Source of the DNA: Aquimarina sediminis
GTDB lineage: Bacteria > Bacteroidota > Bacteroidia > Flavobacteriales > Flavobacteriaceae
Direction of reading: 5' to 3'
Length of the DNA stretch: 64,000 nucleotides
Assembly (NCBI RefSeq): GCF_002895435.1
Contig: NZ_POYJ01000002.1
Location: forward strand, 372,001-436,000
A program made the translations under genes and the position numbers. Numbering within the stretch: the stretch's first letter is position 1; each line of letters begins with the position of its first letter. The notes beneath the pieces were generated by a model, which worked only from the letters and a program-made list of their open reading frames with translations, made no database searches and was not told the origin of the DNA. Positions 35,884 to 43,604 of the stretch are shown here, in pieces.

Positions 35884-35940
35884 TTTTTTCGTTTTAGAAA
35901 AACTTTCAGTTTAAAACAATCATATCTTAATTTTCAACGG

Positions 35941-35986
35941 CTATACTCTGATACATTTTTTAAGTAAATAGTATATCGGAGTATAG
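35941..35986. terminator. Hairpin downstream of the small exported protein
   Basis: A 13-bp inverted repeat (CTATACTCTGATA with TATCGGAGTATAG, one G-T) flanks a 20-base loop. There is no good T-tract. It could end the 35398 gene's transcript or be part of the neighbouring remnant. Confidence 0.4.
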
Positions 35987-36020
35987 TCTGGATTATGAAG
36001 ATACTATTTCATAGAAAATA
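35984..36020 (+). pseudogene. Fragment resembling part of the 712-residue protein gene
   Basis: Nineteen bases (35984-36002) are identical to 32971-32989 within the 32303 gene, in a frame giving SLDYEDTI then a stop, against SLDYEDAI in the intact gene. The similarity fades quickly after that. It is probably a decayed copy, though so short a match could be coincidental. Confidence 0.35.
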
Positions 36021-36207
36021 GATGGTTCCTATCAAGAAAATAAATAAAGATTATTTATTGGTTTATGACTTTGCAGAAAAAAAGCGTTGCAAAACTTCAT
36101 GAGATTAAAGAGGTATAAAACCCTGATGTATACACTCCTGAGCATTATGAAAAAACAAATAATACCATTTCATAACTTTTATATTATGAAAAAGGTTTCA
36201 ATAGTAT

Positions 36208-36300
36208 TGTCGTTTCTCTTCAGGTTACAGATATATAGAAGGAGACCCCAAAACTACCACCAGATATCATATTGACAATATAAAAATTGTAGGAGAGTAA
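36208..36300 (+). pseudogene. Remnant of a DUF5689 lipoprotein gene (3' end)
   Basis: The frame ending at TAA 36298-36300 reads GYRYIEGDPKTTTRYHIDN then IKIVGE. The end of the intact gene reads GFRYIGGDPRATTRYHIDN then IKITGD. Similarity at DNA level begins near GTCGTT (36208) and continues about 40 bases past the stop. The rest of the gene is gone. This shows an earlier second copy of the 28715 gene. Confidence 0.75.
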
Positions 36301-36389
36301 TATCCTTGTCAATCAAACCTCTCAAGACCTATATCTCTATTTAAGGGCCAAAATAATTTTTTTAAAATATTTTCTCAGTTTCAAATAAT

Positions 36390-36412
36390 GAAACTACTAT
36401 GCTGTATACTTG
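36390..36412 (+). promoter_or_regulatory. Promoter-like element matching the TonB gene upstream region
   Basis: GAAACT (36390) and TATACTTG (36405-36412) have the same spacing and flanks as at 25681-25703. Over about 48 bases (36371-36418) most positions agree with 25671-25718. It lies directly after the DUF5689 remnant. Confidence 0.45.
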
Positions 36413-36499
36413 CCTTTTGGTCAGATGTAATGTGCACTACCATTACAAAAAACAGTAAATAATAGAACGTAATAGTAAGAAAACATTTCCAATCAATGA

Positions 36500-36656
36500 T
36501 GAGCAACTCATTAATATGAATGAGGAATAGGCTGTTTAAAGTGAGGAGCGCATGATCAATGTTGAGTAGGTCGTGATTAGACATGAGGAATAGACGATTA
36601 GTCTTGAGGAAAGCTTCATCCATATTGAGGAATCTATGATCCTGTTTGAGGAATCG
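36500..36656. repeat. Array of imperfect 21-bp tandem repeats
   Basis: Seven units of exactly 21 bp start at 36500, 36521, 36542, 36563, 36584, 36605 and 36626, with a partial eighth at 36647. Each opens with TGAGGAA or a close variant; the remainder varies but often has GAT or ATT in the middle. 21 bp equals two helical turns, so the cores lie on one DNA face. On the minus strand the array reads as an open frame of leucine-rich heptads (RFLKQDH, RFLNMDE, AFLKTNR, LFLMSNH). The array ends 40 bases before the ATG of the 36694 gene. Confidence 0.85.
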
Positions 36657-36693
36657 AAATATTGAAATTTTTATAACAATTAAATTTATTTAT

Positions 36694-37344
36694 ATGGCAA
36701 ATTCAAGAAAATCAGAAGCAGAGATATTAGAACAATATCGGGTAGCATTCGAGAATGTTAAGAATCAACCTAAGATAGCTACAGAAATGGCAGAATTAGG
36801 TTATGATAGTGATAAGATAGAAGAAGGAGAACAACTACTTATCCAAACACGTAATACTTATGATTTTAACAAAAGAGAAGATGATGAAACCATAGTGGCA
36901 TCTAGAGCTTTTAAACAAGAGAAAGAAACCCTGGATACAAAATTCAGAAAACATCGTAAAAAGGCAAGAGCCATATTACGCAAAAACCCAGAGATACTTA
37001 AAAAATTGGGAATGCATAGTGGTGTACCAAATGCATATACTAATTGGATAGAAACCATACGCAAATTTTATGTAGACATCGATGAGGATACATTACAAAA
37101 ACTAGCATCAGTAAAGATTACTCCAGAAGATATAAGTAATGGTAAATTACAAATTCAGAAAGTCGAAAAAGGCAGAGCAGAGTATTTACGCGAAGCCGGG
37201 GAGTCTCAGGATGCTACCAAACAAAAAGATGCAGCATTTGCCAAAATGGATGACTGGATGCGAGATTTTTATGCAATCGCAAATATTGCCCTGGAAGACG
37301 AACCACAACTTATGGAAGCCTTGGGTAGAAAAAGAAAAAGCTAA
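36694..37344 (+). CDS. Helical cytoplasmic protein of unknown function
   Basis: From ATG 36694 the product is 216 residues; the extra N-terminal residues of the longer frame overlap the 21-bp repeats and are unlikely. No signal peptide. It is almost wholly helical and highly charged, with ANSRKSEAEILEQYRVAFE at the start, a basic centre (KFRKHRKKARAILRKNPEIL) and YTNWIETIRKFYVDIDEDTL. Two halves look similar in helix spacing. I do not recognise the family. Its upstream repeat array suggests special regulation. Confidence 0.72.
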   Translation: MANSRKSEAEILEQYRVAFENVKNQPKIATEMAELGYDSDKIEEGEQLLIQTRNTYDFNKREDDETIVASRAFKQEKETLDTKFRKHRKKARAILRKNPEILKKLGMHSGVPNAYTNWIETIRKFYVDIDEDTLQKLASVKITPEDISNGKLQIQKVEKGRAEYLREAGESQDATKQKDAAFAKMDDWMRDFYAIANIALEDEPQLMEALGRKRKS

Positions 37345-37393
37345 ACATAATTAGATCAGAACTGATAGTAACTAAAGAGTTAAAAGAAAACCA

Positions 37394-37460
37394 TGGGCGA
37401 GATCATGATATGTATAAACCCGATGATATATTAAGATATATCTGTTTTCGCCCATTTTTG
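37394..37460 (+). terminator. Long hairpin after the helical protein gene
   Basis: ATGGGCGA (37394-37401) pairs with TCGCCCAT (37449-37456) and is followed by T5. The long interior includes a further AT-rich hairpin. It starts 50 bases after the stop at 37344. Confidence 0.6.
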
Positions 37461-37520
37461 TCAATTTCTCAAAAAAACACTCAAACACCTGTTTTTAGTT
37501 AAGGTATATGACTTACAGTC

Positions 37521-37545
37521 AAGGGGTTAATTACCCCTTTTTTTG
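37521..37545 (+). terminator. Second terminator-like hairpin
   Basis: A 7-bp stem AAGGGGT/ACCCCTT with loop TAATT is followed by T7. No gene lies between this and the previous hairpin, so it is a backup or ends a short untranslated transcript. Confidence 0.75.
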
Positions 37546-37971
37546 GTAGTCATATTTATAAATGCTATATGTAAGTGTTTATAAATCAATGTTTTATATT
37601 TATTATTTTCTTTTAAAAGGTATTTATTGTTTTTTTAAGACCCTATATTTAGATAATTTTAACATTGAAATTAATAGAGATTAAATATTTCTTTATTTGA
37701 TATTACTCCACTCTAAGGGTCAGAACCCTACAATCGATAGAAGAATCATTACGACAAAACCATCAAGAAAGGAAAGAAACAAAAGTATATCTGGCGCCTA
37801 ATGTAATTGTTTCAATAACTAACAGAATGATCTTATTAGCATTTGTAGGTTTCAAAAAAAATCAGCTCAGACCAATTTATAGGTAAAATAGTTAGATGTA
37901 GTTCAAAATCACACATCTCTCATTTTATCAAATTGAATGGCTGTTAATTAATATTCTTAAAACTAAAACAA
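37546..37971. other. Gene-free stretch before the HEIGH metallopeptidase
   Basis: No complete gene is seen. A short open segment around 37735-37880 (for instance VYLAPNVIVSITNRMILLAF) has no start or support and may be a decayed fragment. The promoter of the next gene should lie at the right end but no clear TAnnTTTG box was found. Confidence 0.4.
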
Positions 37972-38808
37972 ATGAAAACATTGAAACGATTAGCGTTTTG
38001 CGCTATTATCGCAGGATTAATTTTGTCTTGCCAAAAAGATGAAGTTACTAGTGACATACCAGAACAAGTAACTATGCAACCAACCAAAGCACAGCTTACT
38101 AAGTTGTTTAATATGGGGGTGAATACAGATAACGTTACCATAGAAGAGGTTACTTTTTTAGATGGATCTTCATCAAAAAATCTGGTTTCGGGTGATATTA
38201 ATATTCCAATAGCAGATTTAGATAAATATCCTGATCTGGATTCTGGCGAAGGTGATCATAAGCAATACAGAACTCCTAATTTGGTATCTGCACCTAATAG
38301 AAACATTAGAATTTTGGGATATACAGGAGGAAGTTTTGCATTAACTCCTAAAATGAAAACCGCTTTATCATGGGCTGTTTTTAATTATAATGTATTACCG
38401 AATACACTTAATTTTAGTCTTAGTTATGGTACGAATACCTCTGCAGCAGACATTGTAGTTTATAAAGTCGCAGGAGGAGCTGGTGGAAGTGCCGGATTTC
38501 CTACTCCAGCCGGTAAACCGTATAAATGGGTGAGAATTAACTCGGGAACTGATGCCTACAGTACCAATGTTAATGAGCATGTAATTGGTCATGAAATAGG
38601 ACATTGTATTGGATTCAGACATCAGGATTGGTATAATCGCCAGAGTTGTAATTATACAGGTCCACTACCCGCAGAGTCTCCGGCTATCTGGATACCAGGA
38701 ACCCCATGGTCTCCCTATGCCGATTCTATTATGCTAGCTTGTTTTGGATCTGGTGAGGATGGAGAGCTTACTCCTTCTGATAAAACAGCACTAAATATAT
38801 TATACTAA
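37972..38808 (+). CDS. HEIGH metallopeptidase lipoprotein (M57 type)
   Basis: The 278-residue lipoprotein (signal ends GLILSCQ) carries the catalytic HEIGH motif in EHVIGHEIGHCIGFRHQDWY, with the extended zinc-site spacing of the M57/DUF dual-action HEIGH family (PF12388 type). A region with TPAGKPYKWVRINSGTD precedes it and a Ser-rich C-terminal segment follows (IMLACFGSGEDGELTPSDK). Such proteins are predicted surface or extracellular proteases of Bacteroidota. It is a single gene ended by a very strong palindromic terminator. Confidence 0.88.
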   Translation: MKTLKRLAFCAIIAGLILSCQKDEVTSDIPEQVTMQPTKAQLTKLFNMGVNTDNVTIEEVTFLDGSSSKNLVSGDINIPIADLDKYPDLDSGEGDHKQYRTPNLVSAPNRNIRILGYTGGSFALTPKMKTALSWAVFNYNVLPNTLNFSLSYGTNTSAADIVVYKVAGGAGGSAGFPTPAGKPYKWVRINSGTDAYSTNVNEHVIGHEIGHCIGFRHQDWYNRQSCNYTGPLPAESPAIWIPGTPWSPYADSIMLACFGSGEDGELTPSDKTALNILY

Positions 38809-38825
38809 TAAATAGATCTCTATTA

Positions 38826-38863
38826 AATGCACCCCTTGATAATTATCAAGGGGTGCATTCTTA
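38826..38863. terminator. Palindromic terminator after the HEIGH peptidase
   Basis: A perfect 34-nt palindrome (17-bp arms, 38826-38842 with 38843-38859) with the core ACCCCTTGATAA lies 17 bases after the stop. Confidence 0.85.
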
Positions 38864-39361
38864 TATCGTTTTGGCTTTGAAATCGCATACAAAATGTTAT
38901 CCCATAAAAAGGAGCTATTGGTATATATAAAATAAAAAATGACTAGGAGGGTAGAATCAGAGTAAAGATTATAATTTTTGAAGATGTACACAAAGGAAGT
39001 TACATAGTCCAAAAGATCATTTGCATACTATTAGATAATGTTATATCTTACTGTTAGTTAGTGAATTAAAAACATCCAGTATAAAAGTACAAGGGATAAT
39101 CAAAGCATGTCTTTAATACAATTTTTTGTATAATAATAAATACAAGGTTGTATATGGAGAGAGTGTTAGTAATAACAAATGATTTATTCTAAAAGTTACT
39201 TTTTATAAACGAATTTATATTTTGCATAAGCTATCTTTTCGAATACTGTTTTAAATTCTTCTAAAAGCACTTTAATCTAATATTTTATACAATACCAGTG
39301 TATTGGAACTGATATTAGCCGAAGAAACACACTAATAGTTTATCTGTGTGAATAGATTTAT
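38864..39361. other. Gene-free AT-rich stretch
   Basis: No supported gene, RNA or repeat was found in these 498 bases. The small frames present have no family signal. The region probably holds the upstream control of the leucine-rich-repeat gene. Confidence 0.5.
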
Positions 39362-39382
39362 ATGAACTTCAAAAAAACAGCA

Positions 39383-41239
39383 ATGAAAAAAAATACTCTA
39401 ATTATATTCATTCTAATTTTTGCAGGGATTAATGCTCAAGAATACAAAACCTATGAATCTCTTGATGAAGCTTTAAAAACCCCTAATCTAGTTTATGAAC
39501 TGGATTTAAGTAATCAGAAGCTTACAAGACTTTCAAAATCTATAGGAAAACTCACTAATTTGCTGAGACTAAATTTAGACAATAACAAGCTTACCGACCT
39601 TCCTGAAACTATTGGTGAACTTACTAATTTAGAAGAGCTTAGTTTAAGCAGAAACAAGCTTAGGTCTCTTCCTAAAGAAATCGGAAAACTCACTAATTTA
39701 AAAGAGCTTACTTTAAGTTATAATTACCTATCAGATCTTCCTTTATCCTTTGAAAATCTTACTAATTTGACCAGGCTCAGTCTGGGGAATAATAGGTTTG
39801 ATACCGTTCCGCAAATTATAGCGCAATTTTCCAACTTAACCAGGCTAGGGATAGATAAGAATCAAATTTCTAGCATTCCAGAGTTTATAAAAGAACTTAC
39901 TCATCTACAGAAACTCTATTTAAATGATAATCAGATTACATTTATGCCAGAGTTTATAAGCGAAATTCTTTATTTAACAGATCTTAGTCTGAATAACAAC
40001 CAACTTTCTAATCTACCAAAATCTATAGGCAAACTGACCTACTTAAAAGAACTTGATGTAGGAAAAAACAAGTTGAGTACTCTACCAGAATCGATGAATC
40101 AACTGGTGAGTATAACAGAACTCCATTTGGATAATAATAGATTTATTCGTTTTCCAGAATGTATTCCTCAACTTATGAGTTTGACATGGCTCGATTTGGG
40201 GAATAATCAACTTGATAACCTTCCTGAATCAATAGTGCAACTTATGAATCTAACCTGGTTTGATTTGAGTAATAATCAACTCGGTCATCTTCCAGACTCT
40301 ACTACTGAGCTTATGAATTTGAATATGCTTGATTTAAGTGATAACAAACTTGTAAATCTTCCGGACTCTATAGGAAACCATATGAATTTGGCTGTATTGG
40401 ATTTAGGCAATAATCAACTTACGCACATTCCCAAATCCGTTGGAAATTTCACAAACCTAACAAGACTAAATTTAGGGAACAATGCTCTAATTAGTTTGTC
40501 TTTACCTTTCGAGAATTTGATAAATTTAATAGAGTTGGATGTATGTAAAAACAACTTAAAAAATATCCCGACATCTATAGGTAAATTGGTTAATCTTAAA
40601 ATCTTAAAAATAAATAACAATCAGATCAAAAAATTACCTGAATCAATAGCAAATCTAACCAAACTAACACAATTAGATTTAAGCAAGAATTTTATTAGTA
40701 TCCTTCCAACATCTATAGGGAATTTAAAAAACTTGACTGAGCTTAACTTAGAAAGCAATCAACTTACTTTTCTTCCTTCATCAGTAGGTGCTTTTTCAAA
40801 TTTGACCAAATTAAACCTGACCAAAAACAACCTTAAAAATATTCCTTCATCTATAGGTAACCTTAAAAACCTTAGAGTGTTAAAAATTAATAATAATCAA
40901 CTAAAAACCCTTCCTTCATCTATAGGAAACCTTAAAAATTTAGAAGAACTTTTTTTATATGCCAATCAATTAAAAACCCTTCCTCCGTCTATAGGAAACC
41001 TTAAAAATTTAAGAGAACTTTTTATTCAGCAAAATCAACTTACTAATCTTCCGGAGTCAATAGGAGAACTCAGAAGTTTAACAGGGCTGTTTTTAAGAAA
41101 AAATCAACTTACAGACCTTCCGGGATCTCTAGAAAAACTTACGAATTTAACTTGGTTAATTTTAAGTTCCAACCAATTAGAAGAGGATAAAAAAGAAGAG
41201 CTTAAATTATTAATATCAGATTGTAAAATAGAGTTTTAG
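39383..41239 (+). CDS. Secreted leucine-rich-repeat protein
   Basis: From ATG 39383 the protein is 618 residues; an alternative ATG at 39362 adds seven residues before the signal peptide (KKNTLIIFILIFAGINAQ). About 25 repeats of 23 residues of the bacterial type (LTNLxxLxLxxNxLxxLPxSIGxL) fill nearly the whole protein, e.g. LTNLLRLNLDNNKLTDLPET. No anchoring or T9SS domain follows; the end is EDKKEELKLLISDCKIEF. Such proteins bind other proteins at the surface. Several repeats at 40844-41050 are nearly identical at DNA level with a 69-bp period, which allows repeat-number change. Confidence 0.88.
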   Translation: MKKNTLIIFILIFAGINAQEYKTYESLDEALKTPNLVYELDLSNQKLTRLSKSIGKLTNLLRLNLDNNKLTDLPETIGELTNLEELSLSRNKLRSLPKEIGKLTNLKELTLSYNYLSDLPLSFENLTNLTRLSLGNNRFDTVPQIIAQFSNLTRLGIDKNQISSIPEFIKELTHLQKLYLNDNQITFMPEFISEILYLTDLSLNNNQLSNLPKSIGKLTYLKELDVGKNKLSTLPESMNQLVSITELHLDNNRFIRFPECIPQLMSLTWLDLGNNQLDNLPESIVQLMNLTWFDLSNNQLGHLPDSTTELMNLNMLDLSDNKLVNLPDSIGNHMNLAVLDLGNNQLTHIPKSVGNFTNLTRLNLGNNALISLSLPFENLINLIELDVCKNNLKNIPTSIGKLVNLKILKINNNQIKKLPESIANLTKLTQLDLSKNFISILPTSIGNLKNLTELNLESNQLTFLPSSVGAFSNLTKLNLTKNNLKNIPSSIGNLKNLRVLKINNNQLKTLPSSIGNLKNLEELFLYANQLKTLPPSIGNLKNLRELFIQQNQLTNLPESIGELRSLTGLFLRKNQLTDLPGSLEKLTNLTWLILSSNQLEEDKKEELKLLISDCKIEF

Positions 41240-41269
41240 TTTTATACTGCGACATTGTGTTTATAACAT

Positions 41270-41308
41270 CTACCTGAATTTTGTTCAGGTAGGCTATTAC
41301 TTTTTTTC
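41270..41308 (+). terminator. Terminator after the LRR gene
   Basis: A 9-bp stem CTACCTGAA/TTCAGGTAG with loop TTTTG lies 31 bases after the stop; a T8 run begins about eight bases further on. Confidence 0.65.
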
Positions 41309-41343
41309 ATATTCTTTTCTCTTTTGCTTTTGGTAAAGCGTTG

Positions 41344-41351
41344 TACTTTGC
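41344..41351 (+). promoter_or_regulatory. Likely -7 box of the HTH-methyltransferase gene
   Basis: TACTTTGC, one base off TAnnTTTG, lies 16 bases before the ATG at 41367, with a TTG just upstream. Confidence 0.4.
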
Positions 41352-41366
41352 AAAAAAATAAATCTA

Positions 41367-42446
41367 ATGGCTAATATAGAAATCCGTCATTTAAAACTAA
41401 TTGACACTGTTGCCGAGGTAGGAAGCCTAAAAAATGCTGCAGAGAAGCTTTTTCTTACGCAATCAGCATTAAGTCATCAACTTAAAGAAATAGAGACACG
41501 CTTAGGGACTCAGATATTTTATAGAGTAAATAACCAATTGATATTTACTACTTCTGGTAAAGAATTGCGAGACGCCAGTAAAGAGATATTAGAACGCCTG
41601 GAACAAGCCGAAAATAATATTCAGGAAATAAATCAAGATAGCATTAAGGATTATATTCATGGATATTCTGAAGAAGAAACAATTCGATTAAATGATCAGG
41701 CAAATTCTATTGCAGAATTATTGCATTGCGATTCAAAATGGGTAGAAGGATCACTAATTCTGGAAGCTGGATGTGGCGTTGGAGCACAAACCAGGATTAT
41801 TGCAAAAAACAATCCGGGTTCGACTTTTGTTTCTGTTGATTTATCAACTACCTCATTAAAAAAAGCAGAAGAATCAATCAAAGAGAATGATATTAAAAAT
41901 GTAAGATTTAGTACTGCCGACATATTGAATTTACCCTTCAAAGACGGGCATTTTGATCATATTTTTGTTTGTTTCGTTTTAGAACATCTTTTACATCCAG
42001 AAAAGGCATTGCAAGAACTAAAAAGAGTTCTTAAACCCAAAGGAACACTTATGGTTATTGAAGGAGATCATGGTTCTGCTTATTTTTATCCGGATAGTTC
42101 TTCTGCACAAAAAGTAATACGGGCGCAAGTAACTTTACAACAACAAAAAGGTGGAAATCCTAATATTGGAAGACAATTGTATCCGATGTTGCTTGATTCT
42201 GGTTTTACAGATGTCTCGGTTTCTCCAAGAAATGTATATGTCGATGATTCAAAACCAGAACTTTTAGATGGATTTATAAAAAATACTTTTACGGCTATGA
42301 TCAAAGGGGCAGGAGAAGAAGCGTTGGCAAATAAAATTATAAGCAAAGAAGAAATGAATACAGGAATAAATGATTTGTATAATACTGCCCAAGGAGGGGG
42401 AACCTTTTGTTATACTTTTTTTAAAGGGGTAGCCGTTAAGGGGTAG
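41367..42446 (+). CDS. LysR-type HTH domain fused to a SAM-dependent methyltransferase
   Basis: The 359-residue protein begins with an unmistakable LysR winged helix (residues 3-62: RHLKLIDTVAEVGSLKNAAE, then LTQSALSHQLKEIETRLGTQ), closest in feel to MetR, plus the usual linker helix (65-88). The effector-binding domain that should follow is absent. Instead a class I Rossmann methyltransferase starts near 95 (YIHGYSEEETIRLNDQAN) with SAM motif I LILEAGCGVGAQT (130-142), the acidic VSVDLS after strand 2 (156-160), TADILNLPFKDGHFDHI and the strand VLKPKGTLMVIEGDHG. The frame is continuous with no sign of an assembly joint. DNA binding and methyl transfer are likely; the link between them and the methyl acceptor are unknown. 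Confidence 0.88.
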   Translation: MANIEIRHLKLIDTVAEVGSLKNAAEKLFLTQSALSHQLKEIETRLGTQIFYRVNNQLIFTTSGKELRDASKEILERLEQAENNIQEINQDSIKDYIHGYSEEETIRLNDQANSIAELLHCDSKWVEGSLILEAGCGVGAQTRIIAKNNPGSTFVSVDLSTTSLKKAEESIKENDIKNVRFSTADILNLPFKDGHFDHIFVCFVLEHLLHPEKALQELKRVLKPKGTLMVIEGDHGSAYFYPDSSSAQKVIRAQVTLQQQKGGNPNIGRQLYPMLLDSGFTDVSVSPRNVYVDDSKPELLDGFIKNTFTAMIKGAGEEALANKIISKEEMNTGINDLYNTAQGGGTFCYTFFKGVAVKG

Positions 42447-42493
42447 TATTTTTTATATAAGATCAAAATGGTACTATCTAAAATTATAGTCTT

Positions 42494-42569
42494 GGCGCTA
42501 AACAAGAGTTGAATCCAAAATCCTTCATAGCGGATTTGTTTATGTGTTTTATCTCAACTCTTGTGCGCC
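42494..42569. repeat. 76-bp structured inverted repeat
   Basis: GGCGC...ACAAGAGTTGA (42494-42512) pairs with TCAACTCTTGTGCGCC (42554-42569); within it AAATCC and GGATTT can form a second stem. There is no T-tract after it, so it is not a classic terminator. It may be a short transposon-like element or a structured RNA between the fusion gene and VF530. Confidence 0.5.
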
Positions 42570-42602
42570 TACTTTAAATTCTAAAAAACATAGTCCATTA
42601 TG

Positions 42603-42610
42603 TATCTTTG
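42603..42610 (+). promoter_or_regulatory. -7 promoter box of the VF530 gene
   Basis: TATCTTTG is a perfect TAnnTTTG match 26 bases before the ATG at 42636. Confidence 0.7.
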
Positions 42611-42635
42611 TTAGTAAGATATAATGCTATAAGAT

Positions 42636-42863
42636 ATGAAAAACAAGAATAGTAAAGAACAAGCTAATAACCCATTGCATGGTATTAAACTGGTAGATAT
42701 TTTAGAATATCTGGTAGCACAATATGGTTGGGATGAGTTAGGCGCTAGAATTAATATTCGGTGTTTTAACAACGATCCTTCAATTAAATCCAGTCTTAAG
42801 TTCTTAAGAAGAACTCCATGGGCAAGAGATAAAGTAGAGAAACTATATCTTAAGTCTATTTAG
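42636..42863 (+). CDS. VF530 family (DUF2132) protein
   Basis: The 75-residue basic protein matches the VF530 family throughout: [60 protein letters not shown]. The family has a helical DNA-binding-like fold; its role is not established. Length is normal. It has its own promoter and no operon partner. Confidence 0.9.
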   Translation: MKNKNSKEQANNPLHGIKLVDILEYLVAQYGWDELGARINIRCFNNDPSIKSSLKFLRRTPWARDKVEKLYLKSI

Positions 42864-43144
42864 GTATTAAAAAACAATAAATATGAGATTTTCTTAAAGC
42901 TGAATTTGTCCAAGTTTTAATACTACAAAATACTATTATTAGACTTTAACAGGTTCTGATATAAAGCATGGTTTTTACTATATTTTTAGCTCTTTTTTTA
43001 GTACCCTAGTTTATTTAATATAGTGTGAGAACTTTTTTTTAAAAGCAAATGTCTTTCTACTTTGGTTCTTGAATCAAGATGATCATAAGATTTAAGGGAA
43101 AACCGAAAACCTTAACAAAGAGTAGGTAATTAAAACATACTATT

Positions 43145-43342
43145 ATGCTTGATAACATTTTAAATTTTGAAGGAACAGTAATTCTAAAAAGAGAAACTCA
43201 AAAATCAATTCACGGTGGTACCCATGGATGTCAAAATGAACCTCGTAAATGTTTCAGTGACAGTGATTGTTGTTCTGGAATATGTGGTATTGAAAGGCAT
43301 ATAAATGGTAGGCTCGTTGTGTTATCCGTATGTGCCGCATAA
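43145..43342 (+). CDS. Small secreted peptide with double-glycine leader and six-cysteine knottin-like core
   Basis: The 65-residue product starts with a leader (MLDNILNFEGTVILKRETQ, then KSIHGG) typical of double-glycine export peptides of Bacteroidota, with the cut expected after Gly25. The 40-residue core has six cysteines at 29, 36, 42, 43, 47 and 63, spacing C-x6-C-x5-CC-x3-C-x15-C. This is the framework of inhibitor-cystine-knot peptides such as omega-conotoxins and spider toxins. No PCAT transporter or modifying enzyme is in the window. It could be a bacteriocin, a signal or another small effector. Expression and disulfides are not shown; the pattern is too ordered to be chance. Confidence 0.7.
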   Translation: MLDNILNFEGTVILKRETQKSIHGGTHGCQNEPRKCFSDSDCCSGICGIERHINGRLVVLSVCAA

Positions 43343-43493
43343 AATTATATCATAACTCCTAAAGAAAAAACTTCTATAGGAGGTTGAGCTATACATTATA
43401 GTTGTAACACTTTTTGATTCGCAATGATTGAAAACGTTGGTGTTTAATATAAGTAATAGTAAATAAGAACGCCTTACATAAGTTATAAAACTA

Positions 43494-43560
43494 ATAAACA
43501 CCAACAAATCCTAATTCCTATTACTCAATAGTATTATTGGTTTGTTGGTGTTTGTTTATT
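43494..43560. terminator. Terminator between the small peptide and the large nuclease
   Basis: A 13-bp stem AAACACCAACAAA/TTTGTTGGTGTTT with a further AATAAAC/GTTTATT outer part encloses about 30 bases. It lies between two converging genes and could end both. Confidence 0.7.
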
Positions 43561-43604
43561 AATGTATTTCAAGACTTGCTTTAAAAAGCTTCTTTCTGTA
43601 TTTG

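Noticed and set aside
36381..36623. Minus-strand frame of 80 residues with leucine-rich heptads
   Set aside because: It mainly reflects the 21-bp DNA repeat array, which fixes the heptad; the rest is low-complexity. Kept only as an alternative reading of the array.
36500..36656. CRISPR array
   Set aside because: Units are contiguous 21-bp imperfect repeats without constant repeats and unique spacers of CRISPR size, and no cas genes are nearby.
38800..39012. Minus-strand frame of 70 residues after the HEIGH peptidase
   Set aside because: Its end runs through the palindromic terminator, composition is that of random AT-rich DNA and no start signal is seen.
43322..43507. Minus-strand frame of 61 residues next to the knottin-like peptide
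   Set aside because: It overlaps the end of the peptide gene and the terminator, and has no recognisable features.
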